Assembly (NCBI GenBank): GCA_017616475.1
Contig: JAFZYD010000050.1
Coordinates: 1-41,299, forward strand
Length of the DNA: 41,299 nt
Direction: 5' to 3'
DNA from: Bacteroidales bacterium
GTDB taxonomy: Bacteria; Bacteroidota; Bacteroidia; Bacteroidales; UBA932
Under the pieces are notes generated by a model, which saw only the letters and a program-made list of their open reading frames with translations, ran no database searches and was not told the DNA's origin. The position numbers were made by a program, and so were the translations under genes. Position 1 is the first letter of the stretch, and every line of letters starts with the position of its first letter. Below are positions 6,749 through 16,591 of the stretch, one piece after another.

Positions 6749-8761
6749 ATGAAGCAGAATGCACTAAAAGTCGCACTGGTATATGTGGTGTTCTTTCTCA
6801 TAGCGATTACCGCTGTGGTAAGGATGGTGCATCTGCAGTTCTTTGACAAGGACATAAAGTTGGACGAGTACAATATGCTGCTCACCCGCCAGGACCCCAT
6901 AGAGCCGGTGCGCGGCAGCATTCTGGCGGCCGACGGGCGCCACCTGGCCTTCTCCACCCCGGAATATTTCATAAGGATGGACTGCACAGTGGCCCGCGAC
7001 ACCACCTTCGAGAACAACGTCCGCGGCCTGGCGGAGGCGCTCGCGAGCGGTTTCCGCGAGAAGAGTGCAGACGAATATGAGCGGATGTTGCGGGGCGACC
7101 GCGCCGCCGGCAAACGCTACACCAAGCTGCTCAAGCAGCACGTCGGCTACGACGAGATGAAGACCATAAGCGAGTATCCCATCCTGAGGCTTGGCAGCCG
7201 TCGCGGCGGCCTCATTGTGGAGAAGATAGACCACCGCGAATACCCTTATGACAAACTGGCCTACCGCGCCCTGGGCTACCTGCGCAGCAGCGAAGAACGC
7301 CCCAAGATTGGCGTGGAGGGAGCTTTGGATTCAATATTGCGCGGCAAGCCGGGCCTGCGCCCTATGCGCCGCGTTGAGCACGGCAACTGGATTCCGGACG
7401 CCCTGTATCCGGAAATTCCGGCGGTGAACGGCCAGGACGTGCAGATTTCCATAGACGTAGATATGCAGGACATCGCCCAGAAGGCGCTGCTGCACAAGAT
7501 TGAGAACGAGGCGGACCTGGAGGCAGGCACCGTGATTGTGATGGAGGTCGCCACGGGCGAAATACGCGCAATGGTGAATATGGAAAAGGACGAGCGGGGC
7601 CGCTTCACGGAGCAGTACAACTACGCTATTGGCCGCCTTGGCGAGCCGGGCAGCGTGTTCAAGCTGGCAACCCTGGTTACCGCGCTGGAAGACAAGAAGA
7701 TAACCCTGGACACCCGCCAGCCGGGCGACGTGTTCTGGCACTATTGGAGGGTCAAGAAGCCCTTCGAGGACACCTACCTGCGCAACTACAGTTCCATTAC
7801 CATCCGCAAGGGTCTGGAGATATCATCCAACAACGTGTTCCGCCGCATAGCCGGCGAGAAATACGACAAGAATCCGCAGGATTTCGTGGACAAGCTCAAC
7901 AACGAGCGCCGCATAAGCTACAACTACGACTTTGACCTGCCGGGTATGGGCAAGGCCCGCATCCGCGACCCCAAGGACCGCACCTGGAGCCCCGCCGACC
8001 TGCCTCAGATTGGTATGGGATATGCCGTACAGCTCACTCCGCTGCACATTTTGAGCTTCTACAACGCCATTGCCAACGATGGCATAATGGTTAAGCCGCA
8101 CCTGTTCGTGAACCTGCAGCGCGGCGGCAACATAGAGTATACCTACCCCATCGAAACAATAGGCCGCGTCTGCTCCAAGGAGACCGCCGCCCAGGCCAAG
8201 GAGGCGCTGCGCGGGGTGGTTATAGGCGAAAACGGCACGGCGCGCCGCGCTTTTGCCAATTGTAAGGTGCACGTGGCGGGCAAGACCGGCACCGCACGAA
8301 TCTCCCTGCCGCAAGGCGGTTATATGGACGCATCGGGGCGCAAGAAGCACCAGGGCTCTTTCGTGGGCTTCTTCCCGTACGAGAATCCTAAGTATTCCAT
8401 AATCGTGGTCGTTTATTCCAAGCTGGCCGCCAAGAACTTCTACGGCGGTACCTGGGGCGGCCCGGTGGCTTGTGAGATTATAGACAACATATACGCATCT
8501 TCTCCCGACTGGAACACCCCCATAGTGTCGACCGGCGCTATGCCGGCCATAGCTGAGGTCACCGACAGCCGCGAAAGCGACGGCAGTGTGCCCAACGTAG
8601 TGGGAATGGGCCTCAAGGACGCAGTTTATCTGCTTGAATCCCAGGGCTATAAGGTAGAATCCAAGGGCCACGGCAAAATTGTGGAGCAGAGCCCGTGCGC
8701 CGGAGCCAAGGTAGATGCGGACACCAATTGTGTAATTCTTTCTTTGGCAGAGAAGCTATGA
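6749..8761 (+). CDS. ftsI: Division-specific penicillin-binding transpeptidase with PASTA domain
   Basis: Septal peptidoglycan transpeptidase (PBP3/FtsI class), working with FtsW. Start chosen at ATG 6749, one base after the ftsL stop; a TTG 9 bases upstream is in frame but overlaps ftsL. 670 residues. An N-terminal membrane anchor spans about 7-27, followed by the PBP dimerisation domain (QDPIEPVRGSILAADGR). The transpeptidase domain has the nucleophile motif S302-V-F-K305, an SxN motif at S359-S360-N361 and K512-T-G514. A PASTA domain (VPNVVGMGLKDAVYLLESQG) closes the protein, as is usual in Bacteroidota. The stop overlaps the murE start as ATGA. Confidence 0.95.
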   Translation: MKQNALKVALVYVVFFLIAITAVVRMVHLQFFDKDIKLDEYNMLLTRQDPIEPVRGSILAADGRHLAFSTPEYFIRMDCTVARDTTFENNVRGLAEALASGFREKSADEYERMLRGDRAAGKRYTKLLKQHVGYDEMKTISEYPILRLGSRRGGLIVEKIDHREYPYDKLAYRALGYLRSSEERPKIGVEGALDSILRGKPGLRPMRRVEHGNWIPDALYPEIPAVNGQDVQISIDVDMQDIAQKALLHKIENEADLEAGTVIVMEVATGEIRAMVNMEKDERGRFTEQYNYAIGRLGEPGSVFKLATLVTALEDKKITLDTRQPGDVFWHYWRVKKPFEDTYLRNYSSITIRKGLEISSNNVFRRIAGEKYDKNPQDFVDKLNNERRISYNYDFDLPGMGKARIRDPKDRTWSPADLPQIGMGYAVQLTPLHILSFYNAIANDGIMVKPHLFVNLQRGGNIEYTYPIETIGRVCSKETAAQAKEALRGVVIGENGTARRAFANCKVHVAGKTGTARISLPQGGYMDASGRKKHQGSFVGFFPYENPKYSIIVVVYSKLAAKNFYGGTWGGPVACEIIDNIYASSPDWNTPIVSTGAMPAIAEVTDSRESDGSVPNVVGMGLKDAVYLLESQGYKVESKGHGKIVEQSPCAGAKVDADTNCVILSLAEKL

Positions 8762-10215
8762 AACTGGACAAACTGACGGCAGGAATAACCATACTGGAAG
8801 GCAGCGCCAAGGCGCAGGCCGATGTCACCGCCATAGAGACCGACTCCCGCAAATGCACCCCCGGCAGCCTTTTCGTGGCTGTGGAGGGCAATGCCGCCGA
8901 CGGCCACAAGTTTATTGGCAAGGCGGTGGAAAACGGGGCCAAAGTGGTTGTCTACCAGAACGACGGGGCTTTCGAGAAGACCGACGGCGTGGTTTACCTC
9001 AAGGTGGAATCGAGCCGCAGGGCGCTCTCCCGCCTGGCCGCCAATTTCTACGACCACCCCTCCGCCAAGCTGAATCTGGTGGGGGTGACCGGCACCAACG
9101 GCAAAACCACCACCGCCACCCTCCTCTACCGGCTTTTCACCTCCCTTGGCTATGAGTGCGGCTTGATATCGACAATCGCCAACTATATAGGCGCGAAGCG
9201 CTATCACACAGACCACACCACCCCCGACCCGCTGGAGCTCGGGGAGCTGCTTAGCGAAATGGTGGCCGCCGGCTGCGAATATTGCTTTATGGAGGTCAGC
9301 AGCCACGCCATAAGCCAGGACCGCACCGCCGACCTGACTTTCAAGGGGGGCATCTTCTCCAACCTGACGCACGACCATCTGGACTATCATAAGACCTTTG
9401 ACAACTACCGCAACTGCAAGAAGGCCTTCTTTGACAATTTGCCCAAAGACGCTTTTGCGCTGGTGAACATAGACGACGCCAACGGCGAGGTTATGGTGCA
9501 GAACTGCAAGGCGCACATCTACCGCTACTCCTGCAAGAAGATGGCGGATTTCAAGTGCCGCCTGCTGGAGGAGACTATGGACGGGATGCAGCTGGTTATG
9601 GACGGAGTGCAGGTTTGGACCCGCTTCATAGGGGCGCACAACGCCTACAACCTGCTGGCGGTTTATTCTGCCGCAGTGCTGCTGGGCGCCGACAAGGAGG
9701 AGGCGCTCACCGCCGTCAGCGCTATGAAGGCTGTTGACGGCCGCCTGGAATATATCAAGGGCGGCGCCGACATAACCGCGGTGGTAGATTACGCCCACAC
9801 CCCGGACGCCCTCGAGAACGTGCTCAAGACGCTAAAGGAGGCCGCCAAAGGCGAATATTTGATTTGCGTGTTCGGATGCGGCGGCGACCGCGACAAAACC
9901 AAGCGCCCCGAAATGGGACAGATTGCCGCCAAGTATGCCGACCGCGTTGTGGTGACATCGGACAACCCCCGCACGGAGGAGCCCGAGGCCATTATTGCCG
10001 ATATAAAGGCGGGCCTCACCGCGGCGGACCGGGCCAAGTGCGTCTTTATTACGGACCGCGCCGAGGCCATCCGCAGCGCCATTGTGTTCGCGCCGGAGCA
10101 CGCCGTGATTCTGGTGGCGGGAAAGGGGCACGAAGATTACCAGATTATAGGCACCATGAAACATCATTTCGATGACAAAGAGGTCATCGCAGAAGTATTC
10201 AACTCGATTAAGTAA
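8758..10215 (+). CDS. murE: UDP-MurNAc-L-Ala-D-Glu:meso-diaminopimelate ligase
   Basis: Cytoplasmic Mur ligase that adds the third stem amino acid to the peptidoglycan precursor. Start at ATG 8758, overlapping the ftsI stop by 4 bases; 485 residues. The ATP-binding loop is G112-TNGKT-117 and the substrate specificity motif is D402-NPR-405. DNPR is the signature of meso-diaminopimelate ligases, so this organism should have DAP-type peptidoglycan. HYTD-like and MEVSSHAISQDR blocks are in the expected places. The 4-base overlap suggests translational coupling with ftsI. Confidence 0.97.
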   Translation: MKLDKLTAGITILEGSAKAQADVTAIETDSRKCTPGSLFVAVEGNAADGHKFIGKAVENGAKVVVYQNDGAFEKTDGVVYLKVESSRRALSRLAANFYDHPSAKLNLVGVTGTNGKTTTATLLYRLFTSLGYECGLISTIANYIGAKRYHTDHTTPDPLELGELLSEMVAAGCEYCFMEVSSHAISQDRTADLTFKGGIFSNLTHDHLDYHKTFDNYRNCKKAFFDNLPKDAFALVNIDDANGEVMVQNCKAHIYRYSCKKMADFKCRLLEETMDGMQLVMDGVQVWTRFIGAHNAYNLLAVYSAAVLLGADKEEALTAVSAMKAVDGRLEYIKGGADITAVVDYAHTPDALENVLKTLKEAAKGEYLICVFGCGGDRDKTKRPEMGQIAAKYADRVVVTSDNPRTEEPEAIIADIKAGLTAADRAKCVFITDRAEAIRSAIVFAPEHAVILVAGKGHEDYQIIGTMKHHFDDKEVIAEVFNSIK

Positions 10216-10224
10216 CCAAAAGAT

Positions 10225-11475
10225 ATGCTGTACCATCTTTTCAATTATCTGCATTCACAGGGCATTTCCTTTGCCGGAAGCGGCCTTATGCACTACATAT
10301 CGTTCCGTGTTGTGTGCTGCGCCCTGATTGCCATAGTAACCGCCCTCTGGTCTGGCAAGGCCATTATTGCCAAGCTCAAAAAGCGTCAGATAGGAGAAGA
10401 GATACGCGACCTCGGGCTGGAGGGACAACTTAGCAAGAAAGGCACCCCCACTATGGGAGGAATGATAATAGCCCTAGCGATACTGGTGCCCATATTGCTG
10501 TTCGGCGACCTTACCAACCTGAACAACATCCTGCTTATAATTGCCACCGTATGGATGGGCTTCATTGGCTATCTGGACGACCACGCCAAAATTGTGAAGC
10601 ACAACAAGGACGGCCTCTCCGGCAAGAAGAAAATTCTTGCGCAGGTGATTCTGGGCCTGGTTGTGGGCCTCACGCTGTGCTTCAGCAGCCAGCTGGGCTT
10701 CCGCGTGGGCGGCAGCGGACAGGCCGCAGAAGAAGAGCAGGTACATTCCGTGGTGGTGGAGAACAACGCCAAGACCACCATCCCGTTCGTGAAGAACAAC
10801 GAATTCGACTATTCCTGGCTGTCGCCGCTCAAGGGCAAGGCGGGCCAGTGGTGGACCTGGATTCTCTACATCCTGGTCATCATCTTTATTATAACCGCCT
10901 GCTCCAACGGCGCCAATCTGACGGACGGTATGGACGGGCTGTCGGCGGGCGTCGCGGCCATAGTGGGCACGACGCTGGGTATACTGGCCTATCTGTCGGG
11001 CCACGTCGGGTATGCCAACTACCTGAATATTATGTACATACCGGCCAGCGGCGAGATTGCCGTGTATATGGCGGCCCTGGTGGGCGCGCTGCTGGGCTTC
11101 TTGTGGTACAACTCGTTCCCCGCAAAAGTCTTTATGGGCGACACCGGCAGCCTTATGCTGGGCGGCGTAATTGGCGTGTGCGCGGTGCTTATCCGCAAGG
11201 AGCTGCTGCTCCCCATTTTATGCGGCGTATATTTGGCAGAAAGCCTGTCCGTAATTATCCAGCGGGCATATTTTAAATATACCAAAAAGAAAAAAGGCGA
11301 GGGCGTGAGGGTCTTCAGGATGGCCCCTCTGCACCACCATTTCCAGAAGGAGGACCCCAAGGCCCTTATCCAGCGGCCGCAGGAAATCCAGCCCGAGGCG
11401 CGCATAGTCTCCCGCTTCTGGATTGTATCCATCATCCTGGCTGTACTGACAATTGTAACACTTAAAATACGATAA
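10225..11475 (+). CDS. mraY: Phospho-MurNAc-pentapeptide transferase MraY
   Basis: Integral membrane enzyme that transfers phospho-MurNAc-pentapeptide to undecaprenyl phosphate, making lipid I. 416 residues, roughly 50 longer than the E. coli type. The added length is mostly a polar stretch at about 155-215, between membrane helices, as in other Bacteroidota MraY proteins. Catalytic blocks are visible: GTPTMGGMII, YLDDHAK, then N231-LTDGMDGLSAG, and FMGDTGSLMLGG, followed by MAPLHHHFQ. It starts 9 bases after murE and ends 5 bases before murD, so it is part of the same transcript. Confidence 0.96.
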   Translation: MLYHLFNYLHSQGISFAGSGLMHYISFRVVCCALIAIVTALWSGKAIIAKLKKRQIGEEIRDLGLEGQLSKKGTPTMGGMIIALAILVPILLFGDLTNLNNILLIIATVWMGFIGYLDDHAKIVKHNKDGLSGKKKILAQVILGLVVGLTLCFSSQLGFRVGGSGQAAEEEQVHSVVVENNAKTTIPFVKNNEFDYSWLSPLKGKAGQWWTWILYILVIIFIITACSNGANLTDGMDGLSAGVAAIVGTTLGILAYLSGHVGYANYLNIMYIPASGEIAVYMAALVGALLGFLWYNSFPAKVFMGDTGSLMLGGVIGVCAVLIRKELLLPILCGVYLAESLSVIIQRAYFKYTKKKKGEGVRVFRMAPLHHHFQKEDPKALIQRPQEIQPEARIVSRFWIVSIILAVLTIVTLKIR

Positions 11476-11480
11476 AAAGA

Positions 11481-12815
11481 ATGGCAAAAATAGCAGTTTT
11501 GGGCGGCGGCGAGAGTGGAGTTGGCGCAGCTGTATTGGCAAAGGTGAAAGGGTTCGACGTATTTCTGTCGGACATTTCCACTTTGTCGGCAGACAATAAA
11601 AAGACGCTCAAAAAATATAATATACAATACGAAGAGGGCGGCCACACCTGGGAAAAGGTGCTCGACGCAAGCGAGATAATAAAGAGCCCGGGCATCCCCG
11701 AAACAGCCCCTCTGGTGGCCAAGGCCATTGAGATGGACATCCCCATCATATCCGAGATTGAATTTGCGGGGCGCTACGACACTGCCAAAAAGATTTGCAT
11801 AACGGGCAGCAACGGCAAAACCACCACCACCTCCCTGATTTATTATATGCTCAAGAACGTCGGGCTTAACGTGGGTCTGGGCGGCAACATTGGCCGCAGC
11901 TACGCCTATCAGGTAGCAACCGAGCATTTTGACATATACGTACTGGAGCTCTCCAGCTTCCAGCTGGACAATATGTACGATTTCAAGGCGGACATAGCCA
12001 TCTTGCTTAACATAACCCCGGACCATCTGGACCGCTATGGCTACGACCTGCAGAACTATGTAAACGCCAAGTTCCGCATCACCCAGAATATGGCGGCGGA
12101 AGATTGCTTTATTTTCTGCAGCGACGACGACGTCACGGTAAAGAACCTCAACCAGATTGTGATAAAGGCGCAGATGCTCCCCATAACCCAGGAGCACACT
12201 GTAGAAAAAGGTGCCTATACACTGGGCGGCCGGATGCACGTAAACTACGGCAACGACCCCTACGAGATGGCGGTTTCCGACCTTTCGCTGCAGGGCAAGC
12301 ACAACGTGTACAACAGTATGGCGGCGGCCCTCACCGGTAAGTTGATGAACATTACCAACGACGGCATACGCAACGCCCTCACCTCCTTTGCCCCGGTGGA
12401 GCACCGTATGGAAAAGGTGCTGAGCGTGGGCGGAGTGCTGTATGTGAACGATTCCAAAGCGACCAACGTAAACTCCACCTGGTATGCCCTGGAGTGTATG
12501 ACCACCTCCGTGGTGCTCATCCTGGGCGGCAAGGACAAGGGCAACGACTATGAGCCGCTGTTCGACCTGGTGCGTGCAAAGGTGCGCGCCATTGTATGTA
12601 TGGGCGTGGACAACACCAAGATACACGCCGCTTTCGACGACAAGGTGGACGCCATTGTGGACACCCTCTCCGCAGAGGAGGCGGTGCGCGCCGCCAGCCG
12701 TCTGGCGGTGGAGGGCGACACCGTGCTGCTCTCCCCCTGCTGCGCAAGTTTCGATTTGTTCAAGAGCTACGAAGACCGCGGCCGCCAGTTCAAAGAGGCG
12801 GTGCGCAACCTGTAA
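11481..12815 (+). CDS. murD: UDP-N-acetylmuramoylalanine--D-glutamate ligase
   Basis: Cytoplasmic Mur ligase adding D-glutamate to UDP-MurNAc-L-Ala. 444 residues, normal length. The N-terminal UDP-binding region begins AKIAVLGGGESGVGAA. The ATP loop is G109-SNGKTTT, and NITPDHLDRYG and EHRMEKVLSVGGVLYVNDSKATN lie in the central and C-terminal domains. The end, LLSPCCASFDLFKSYEDRGRQF, is the standard MurD closing block. Five bases after mraY and 6 before ftsW. Confidence 0.97.
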   Translation: MAKIAVLGGGESGVGAAVLAKVKGFDVFLSDISTLSADNKKTLKKYNIQYEEGGHTWEKVLDASEIIKSPGIPETAPLVAKAIEMDIPIISEIEFAGRYDTAKKICITGSNGKTTTTSLIYYMLKNVGLNVGLGGNIGRSYAYQVATEHFDIYVLELSSFQLDNMYDFKADIAILLNITPDHLDRYGYDLQNYVNAKFRITQNMAAEDCFIFCSDDDVTVKNLNQIVIKAQMLPITQEHTVEKGAYTLGGRMHVNYGNDPYEMAVSDLSLQGKHNVYNSMAAALTGKLMNITNDGIRNALTSFAPVEHRMEKVLSVGGVLYVNDSKATNVNSTWYALECMTTSVVLILGGKDKGNDYEPLFDLVRAKVRAIVCMGVDNTKIHAAFDDKVDAIVDTLSAEEAVRAASRLAVEGDTVLLSPCCASFDLFKSYEDRGRQFKEAVRNL

Positions 12816-12821
12816 TAAGAT

Positions 12822-14135
12822 ATGGCAAAAGTAAGGCTCAGAGGCGACCGCGTTATATGGTTCATTGTTGCAATGTTTGCAATGATATCCATTCTTGCCG
12901 TCTTTTCGGTGGGTTCGTTCCTAACCAAGAACAACCCCGATATGATGAGCAAGACCTCCATATACGTGGAGCAGTTCGGCAGCGTTGCGCTTGGTTTCGC
13001 GGCGCTGTTCCTGTGCTATGCCTTCCCTTACAAATTGTACCGCAAGCTGGCCCCGTATATCTTCGGAATCACTTTCCTTATGTTGTTGCTGCTGTTCGTG
13101 CCCGGCCTGCAGGACAAGCGCAACGGCGCAGTGCGCGGCCTCAAGATTATGGGCCACACGCTGCAGGTTTTCGAGTTCGTAAAGGTCGGCCTCATAATAT
13201 TCCTCAGCTGGGGCATCGAAAAATACACCAAGGAGATTCGCACCTTCAAGGGGTTCTTCCTCAAGTTGCTGGTGTGGGTAATTGCAGTGTGCGCGTGCAT
13301 AATGATAAACAGCTTCTCGTCTGCCCTGCTGCTGGCGCTGGTGAGTATGCTGCTGTTCTATTTTATGGACGTCAAATTCAAGTTCCTGCTGCTCACTATG
13401 GGCGGGGCCATCGTGCTGATAGGGCTGCTGTTCGGCATCTATCACATTTCGCTGGCCATCAGCCCCAAAGCAGCCGAATTCCCGCTCTTTAACCGAATCG
13501 CCACCGTGGAGGGGCGTTTCGAAAACTTTGCGGGCAAGGGGCAGCAAGACTCCACAATAGATCTCACCAAACTCACCCGGGAGCAGAAAGAGGAACTGGA
13601 CCGCGACCAACGGCAGAGCGAGAGCGCAAAAATAGCCATCAAGGAGGGGGGCATATTCGGCAAGGGAATCGGCAACGGCACCGCCCGATACAGCCTCTCT
13701 ATGGCCTTCTCCGACTTTATATTCGCAGCTATTGTAGAGGAGGCGGGCTTTATTGGCGGCCTCGCCATAATTTTGCTGTATCTCATTTTCCTGTTCCGTT
13801 GCATCAGCCTGTCGTTCAAGTGCCCCGACGCCTTTTCGCAATCGCTGGTGCTGGGCCTGGCCTTTCTTATTTCTACGCAGGCCTTCCTTCATATTTTGGT
13901 GAACGTGCGCCTGATACCGATTACGGGCCACACCCTGCCCCTTATAAGCCACGGCGGCACCGCCTATCTGGTGCTGAGCGCGGCTTTCGGCATAATTCTG
14001 TCTGTAAGCCGCACCGTAAACAAATTGGAGGAGGAGCGCAAGGCGGCCGAGGCTGCTGCAGCTGGTGAAAATGACTATGAAAACGCCCCCGAGGCGGCCG
14101 GCGAAAACCAGGAAACAATTAAACTTAACGCATAG
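12822..14135 (+). CDS. ftsW: Septal peptidoglycan glycosyltransferase FtsW (SEDS family)
   Basis: Polytopic membrane glycan polymerase that works with FtsI at the septum. 437 residues with about ten hydrophobic segments. SEDS signatures include LKIMGHTLQVFEFVKVGLII near the middle of the first half and, in the C-terminal half, LIPITGHTLPLISHGGTAYL. A large polar loop (about 225-275) contains TREQKEELDRDQRQSES, which is family-typical in position. The last 35 residues are an Ala/Glu-rich cytoplasmic tail. It is 4 bases from murG. Confidence 0.95.
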   Translation: MAKVRLRGDRVIWFIVAMFAMISILAVFSVGSFLTKNNPDMMSKTSIYVEQFGSVALGFAALFLCYAFPYKLYRKLAPYIFGITFLMLLLLFVPGLQDKRNGAVRGLKIMGHTLQVFEFVKVGLIIFLSWGIEKYTKEIRTFKGFFLKLLVWVIAVCACIMINSFSSALLLALVSMLLFYFMDVKFKFLLLTMGGAIVLIGLLFGIYHISLAISPKAAEFPLFNRIATVEGRFENFAGKGQQDSTIDLTKLTREQKEELDRDQRQSESAKIAIKEGGIFGKGIGNGTARYSLSMAFSDFIFAAIVEEAGFIGGLAIILLYLIFLFRCISLSFKCPDAFSQSLVLGLAFLISTQAFLHILVNVRLIPITGHTLPLISHGGTAYLVLSAAFGIILSVSRTVNKLEEERKAAEAAAAGENDYENAPEAAGENQETIKLNA

Positions 14136-14139
14136 AGCA

Positions 14140-15240
14140 ATGAAAAGGATAATAATAAGCGGAGGCGGCACCGGGGGACACATCTTCCCCGCCATATCCA
14201 TTGCGGACGCCCTCAAACGCAGCGGCACCGAGTGCGAAATACTGTTTGTAGGGGCTATCGGCAAAATGGAGATGGAGCGCGTGCCCAAGGCGGGCTACAA
14301 GATTGTGGGGCTGCCGGTGGCCGGGCTGCAGCGCAGCCTGTCTCTCAAAAACCTCCTGCTCCCCTTCAAGGTGGCGGAGAGCGTCCGCAGGGCCAGGAAA
14401 ATTGTGCGCGAGTTCAAGCCCGACGTGGCCGTGGGAGTGGGCGGCTATGCCAGCGCCCCTATGCTTATGGCGGCCTCCCGGATGCACGTCCCCTGCCTCA
14501 TTCAGGAGCAGAACTCCTTTGCCGGCCTCACCAACAAGAAGCTGGGGAGCCGGGTAGAGAAGATTTGCGTGGCATACGACGGTATGGAGCGCTTTTTCCC
14601 GGCGGAGAAGATAATCTTTACCGGCAACCCCCTGCGCGAGGGAATCAACCCGCCCACAGAGGCGCAGCGCAAGGAGGGTTATGAATATTATGGCCTGGAC
14701 CCGCAAAAGCGCACCTTGTTTGTGGTGGGCGGCAGCCTGGGCGCCCGCACCCTCAACGAGAGCGTGCAGAAATGGATAATGGAGAAAGGCGCCGCCGCAG
14801 ACTATCAGGTTCTGTGGCAGAGCGGCAAATATTATAAAGACGAGATAGAGGCGTTCCTCAAGGAGCACCCGTGCGCTAACGTCAAGAATTTCACCTTCAT
14901 AGACCGGATGGACCTGGCCTACGCCGTGGCGGACGTTATTGTGTCCCGCGCCGGAGCAGGCACCATTTCGGAACTGTGCGTCACCGGAAAGGCAACCATT
15001 TTCGTCCCCTCCCCCAACGTGGCTGAGGACCACCAGCGCCACAACGCTATGGCCCTGGTGGAGAAAGATGCGGCTATGATGGTGCTGGACGCCGACGCCC
15101 GCGCCCAGCTGATGGAGACCGCAGAAAGGCTGCTCTCTGACCCGGAGAAGATTGCCGCAATGGAGCGCAACATATTGAAACTGGGTAAAAAAAGCGCTGC
15201 AGACGACATTGCAGCCGAGGTTTTAAAACTTTGCAAGTAG
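14140..15240 (+). CDS. murG: UDP-GlcNAc:lipid I N-acetylglucosaminyltransferase
   Basis: Peripheral membrane GT28 enzyme that converts lipid I to lipid II. Start at ATG 14140 (366 residues); the frame is open upstream, but that region lies inside ftsW and the family N-terminus KRIIISGGGTGGHIFPA begins right here. Other motifs are GVGGYASAPMLMAA, EQNSFAGLTNK, VVGGSLGARTLN and SRAGAGTISEL, which form the donor and acceptor sites. It ends 1 base before murC. Confidence 0.97.
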   Translation: MKRIIISGGGTGGHIFPAISIADALKRSGTECEILFVGAIGKMEMERVPKAGYKIVGLPVAGLQRSLSLKNLLLPFKVAESVRRARKIVREFKPDVAVGVGGYASAPMLMAASRMHVPCLIQEQNSFAGLTNKKLGSRVEKICVAYDGMERFFPAEKIIFTGNPLREGINPPTEAQRKEGYEYYGLDPQKRTLFVVGGSLGARTLNESVQKWIMEKGAAADYQVLWQSGKYYKDEIEAFLKEHPCANVKNFTFIDRMDLAYAVADVIVSRAGAGTISELCVTGKATIFVPSPNVAEDHQRHNAMALVEKDAAMMVLDADARAQLMETAERLLSDPEKIAAMERNILKLGKKSAADDIAAEVLKLCK

Positions 15241-15241
15241 T

Positions 15242-16591
15242 ATGTTCGACAACTATTATTTCATAGGGATAGGTGGTATCGGGATGAGCGCGCTGGCCCG
15301 GTACTTCAAATATATCGGCAAGAACGTGTCGGGTTACGACCGCACCCCTTCCCGCCTGACGGCGGAGCTGGAGAGCGAGGGGATTCAGGTGCACTACGAA
15401 GACCGCCCCGACCTGGTGCCGATCAACGTGGCCAAGACTTTTGTTATATACACTCCCGCCATTCCGGCAGAACTGCAGGAACTGCAATATGTGCGCGAGA
15501 AGGGCTACAATATGTGCAAGCGTTCCCGTGCGCTGGGCGAAATTGCCAGCGGCAAGGACTGCCTGGCGGTGTCCGGCACCCACGGCAAGACCACCACTTC
15601 CACTATGCTGGCCCACATATTTGCCAGCGGCACCGAAGACGGTTGCACCGCCTTCCTGGGAGGCATCTCCAAGAACTACCACAGCAACCTGCTTATGAGC
15701 AAGGGCAATGTGCTGGTGGCCGAGGCAGATGAATTCGACCGGTCGTTCCTCCAACTCCACCCGCAGATTGCGGTAGTGACCGCCGTCGATGCGGACCATC
15801 TGGACATCTATGGCACCCACGACGCCGTGAAGGAGGCCTTCCGGCAGTTCGCCGCTCAAGTGCGCGGCACGGTAGTGGCCAAACTTGGCGCCGACCTGCG
15901 CACCGAGGGTGTGTCGGCCAAAATACTCCATTATTCTTTTGACAAACCGTGCGATTTTTACGCTTCGGACATACATCCTCTGCAAGGGGGTTATTTCTCC
16001 TTCACCCTTAATTATCCCGGCGGCCGCATTGCCGGCTGCACCGTGGGTGTTCCTGGTTGGGTCAATGTAGAGAACGCCGTGGCCGCCAGTGCCGTGGCGC
16101 TGCTCTACGGGGTTGAGCCGGAGCGCGTAAAGAACGCCATTGCCACCTTCAGCGGCGTGGAGAGGCGGTTTGACATACATGTGAACACCCCAGAAGTGGC
16201 CTATATAGACGATTATGCCCACCATCCGCAGGAGATTGCCACTGCCATAAGCGCTATGCGCGAGATTTTTGCCGGGCGCCACCTGTGCGGCATTTTCCAG
16301 CCCCACCTCTACACCCGCACCCGCGACTTTGCAGACGAATTCGCGGCGGCACTCAGCAAGCTGGACAGTCTGATACTGCTGCCCATCTACCCCGCCCGCG
16401 AACTCCCAATCGAAGGTGTGAATTCCGAAATGATTCTCTCCAAGGTGACCATTGCCGACAAGACCCTGGTGCCCAAGGAGCAGCTTATGGAGACACTCAA
16501 ACAAAGAAAGATAGACTGCCTCGTGACTTTCGGGGCGGGCGACATAGACCGTTTTATACCCGTAATAGAAGAATATCTCAAGAATGTTTAG
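15242..16591 (+). CDS. murC: UDP-N-acetylmuramate--L-alanine ligase
   Basis: First Mur ligase of the stem peptide, adding L-alanine to UDP-MurNAc. 449 residues. It opens with the nucleotide-fold motif YYFIGIGGIGMSALA. The ATP loop is G112-THGKTTTS, followed by EADEFDRSFLQL and the YIDDYAHHPQEI block near residue 320. No murB, murF or ddl follows, as they would in E. coli; in this cluster the next gene is ftsQ, whose start lies inside the murC end (8-base overlap). Confidence 0.97.
   Translation: MFDNYYFIGIGGIGMSALARYFKYIGKNVSGYDRTPSRLTAELESEGIQVHYEDRPDLVPINVAKTFVIYTPAIPAELQELQYVREKGYNMCKRSRALGEIASGKDCLAVSGTHGKTTTSTMLAHIFASGTEDGCTAFLGGISKNYHSNLLMSKGNVLVAEADEFDRSFLQLHPQIAVVTAVDADHLDIYGTHDAVKEAFRQFAAQVRGTVVAKLGADLRTEGVSAKILHYSFDKPCDFYASDIHPLQGGYFSFTLNYPGGRIAGCTVGVPGWVNVENAVAASAVALLYGVEPERVKNAIATFSGVERRFDIHVNTPEVAYIDDYAHHPQEIATAISAMREIFAGRHLCGIFQPHLYTRTRDFADEFAAALSKLDSLILLPIYPARELPIEGVNSEMILSKVTIADKTLVPKEQLMETLKQRKIDCLVTFGAGDIDRFIPVIEEYLKNV

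Noticed and set aside
5407-7113. Long minus-strand open frame (568 codons) across rsmH, ftsL and ftsI
   Set aside because: It lies opposite intact, motif-bearing genes, has low-complexity His/Gln/Arg-rich composition and no domain. GC-rich codon bias on the plus strand creates such shadows.
11019-12626. Long minus-strand open frame (535 codons) opposite mraY and murD
   Set aside because: Same reason: antisense to two well-conserved genes, with no recognisable motif or promoter.
12921-14288. Minus-strand open frame (455 codons) opposite ftsW
   Set aside because: Composition of an antisense shadow of a membrane protein gene; no start signal and no motif.
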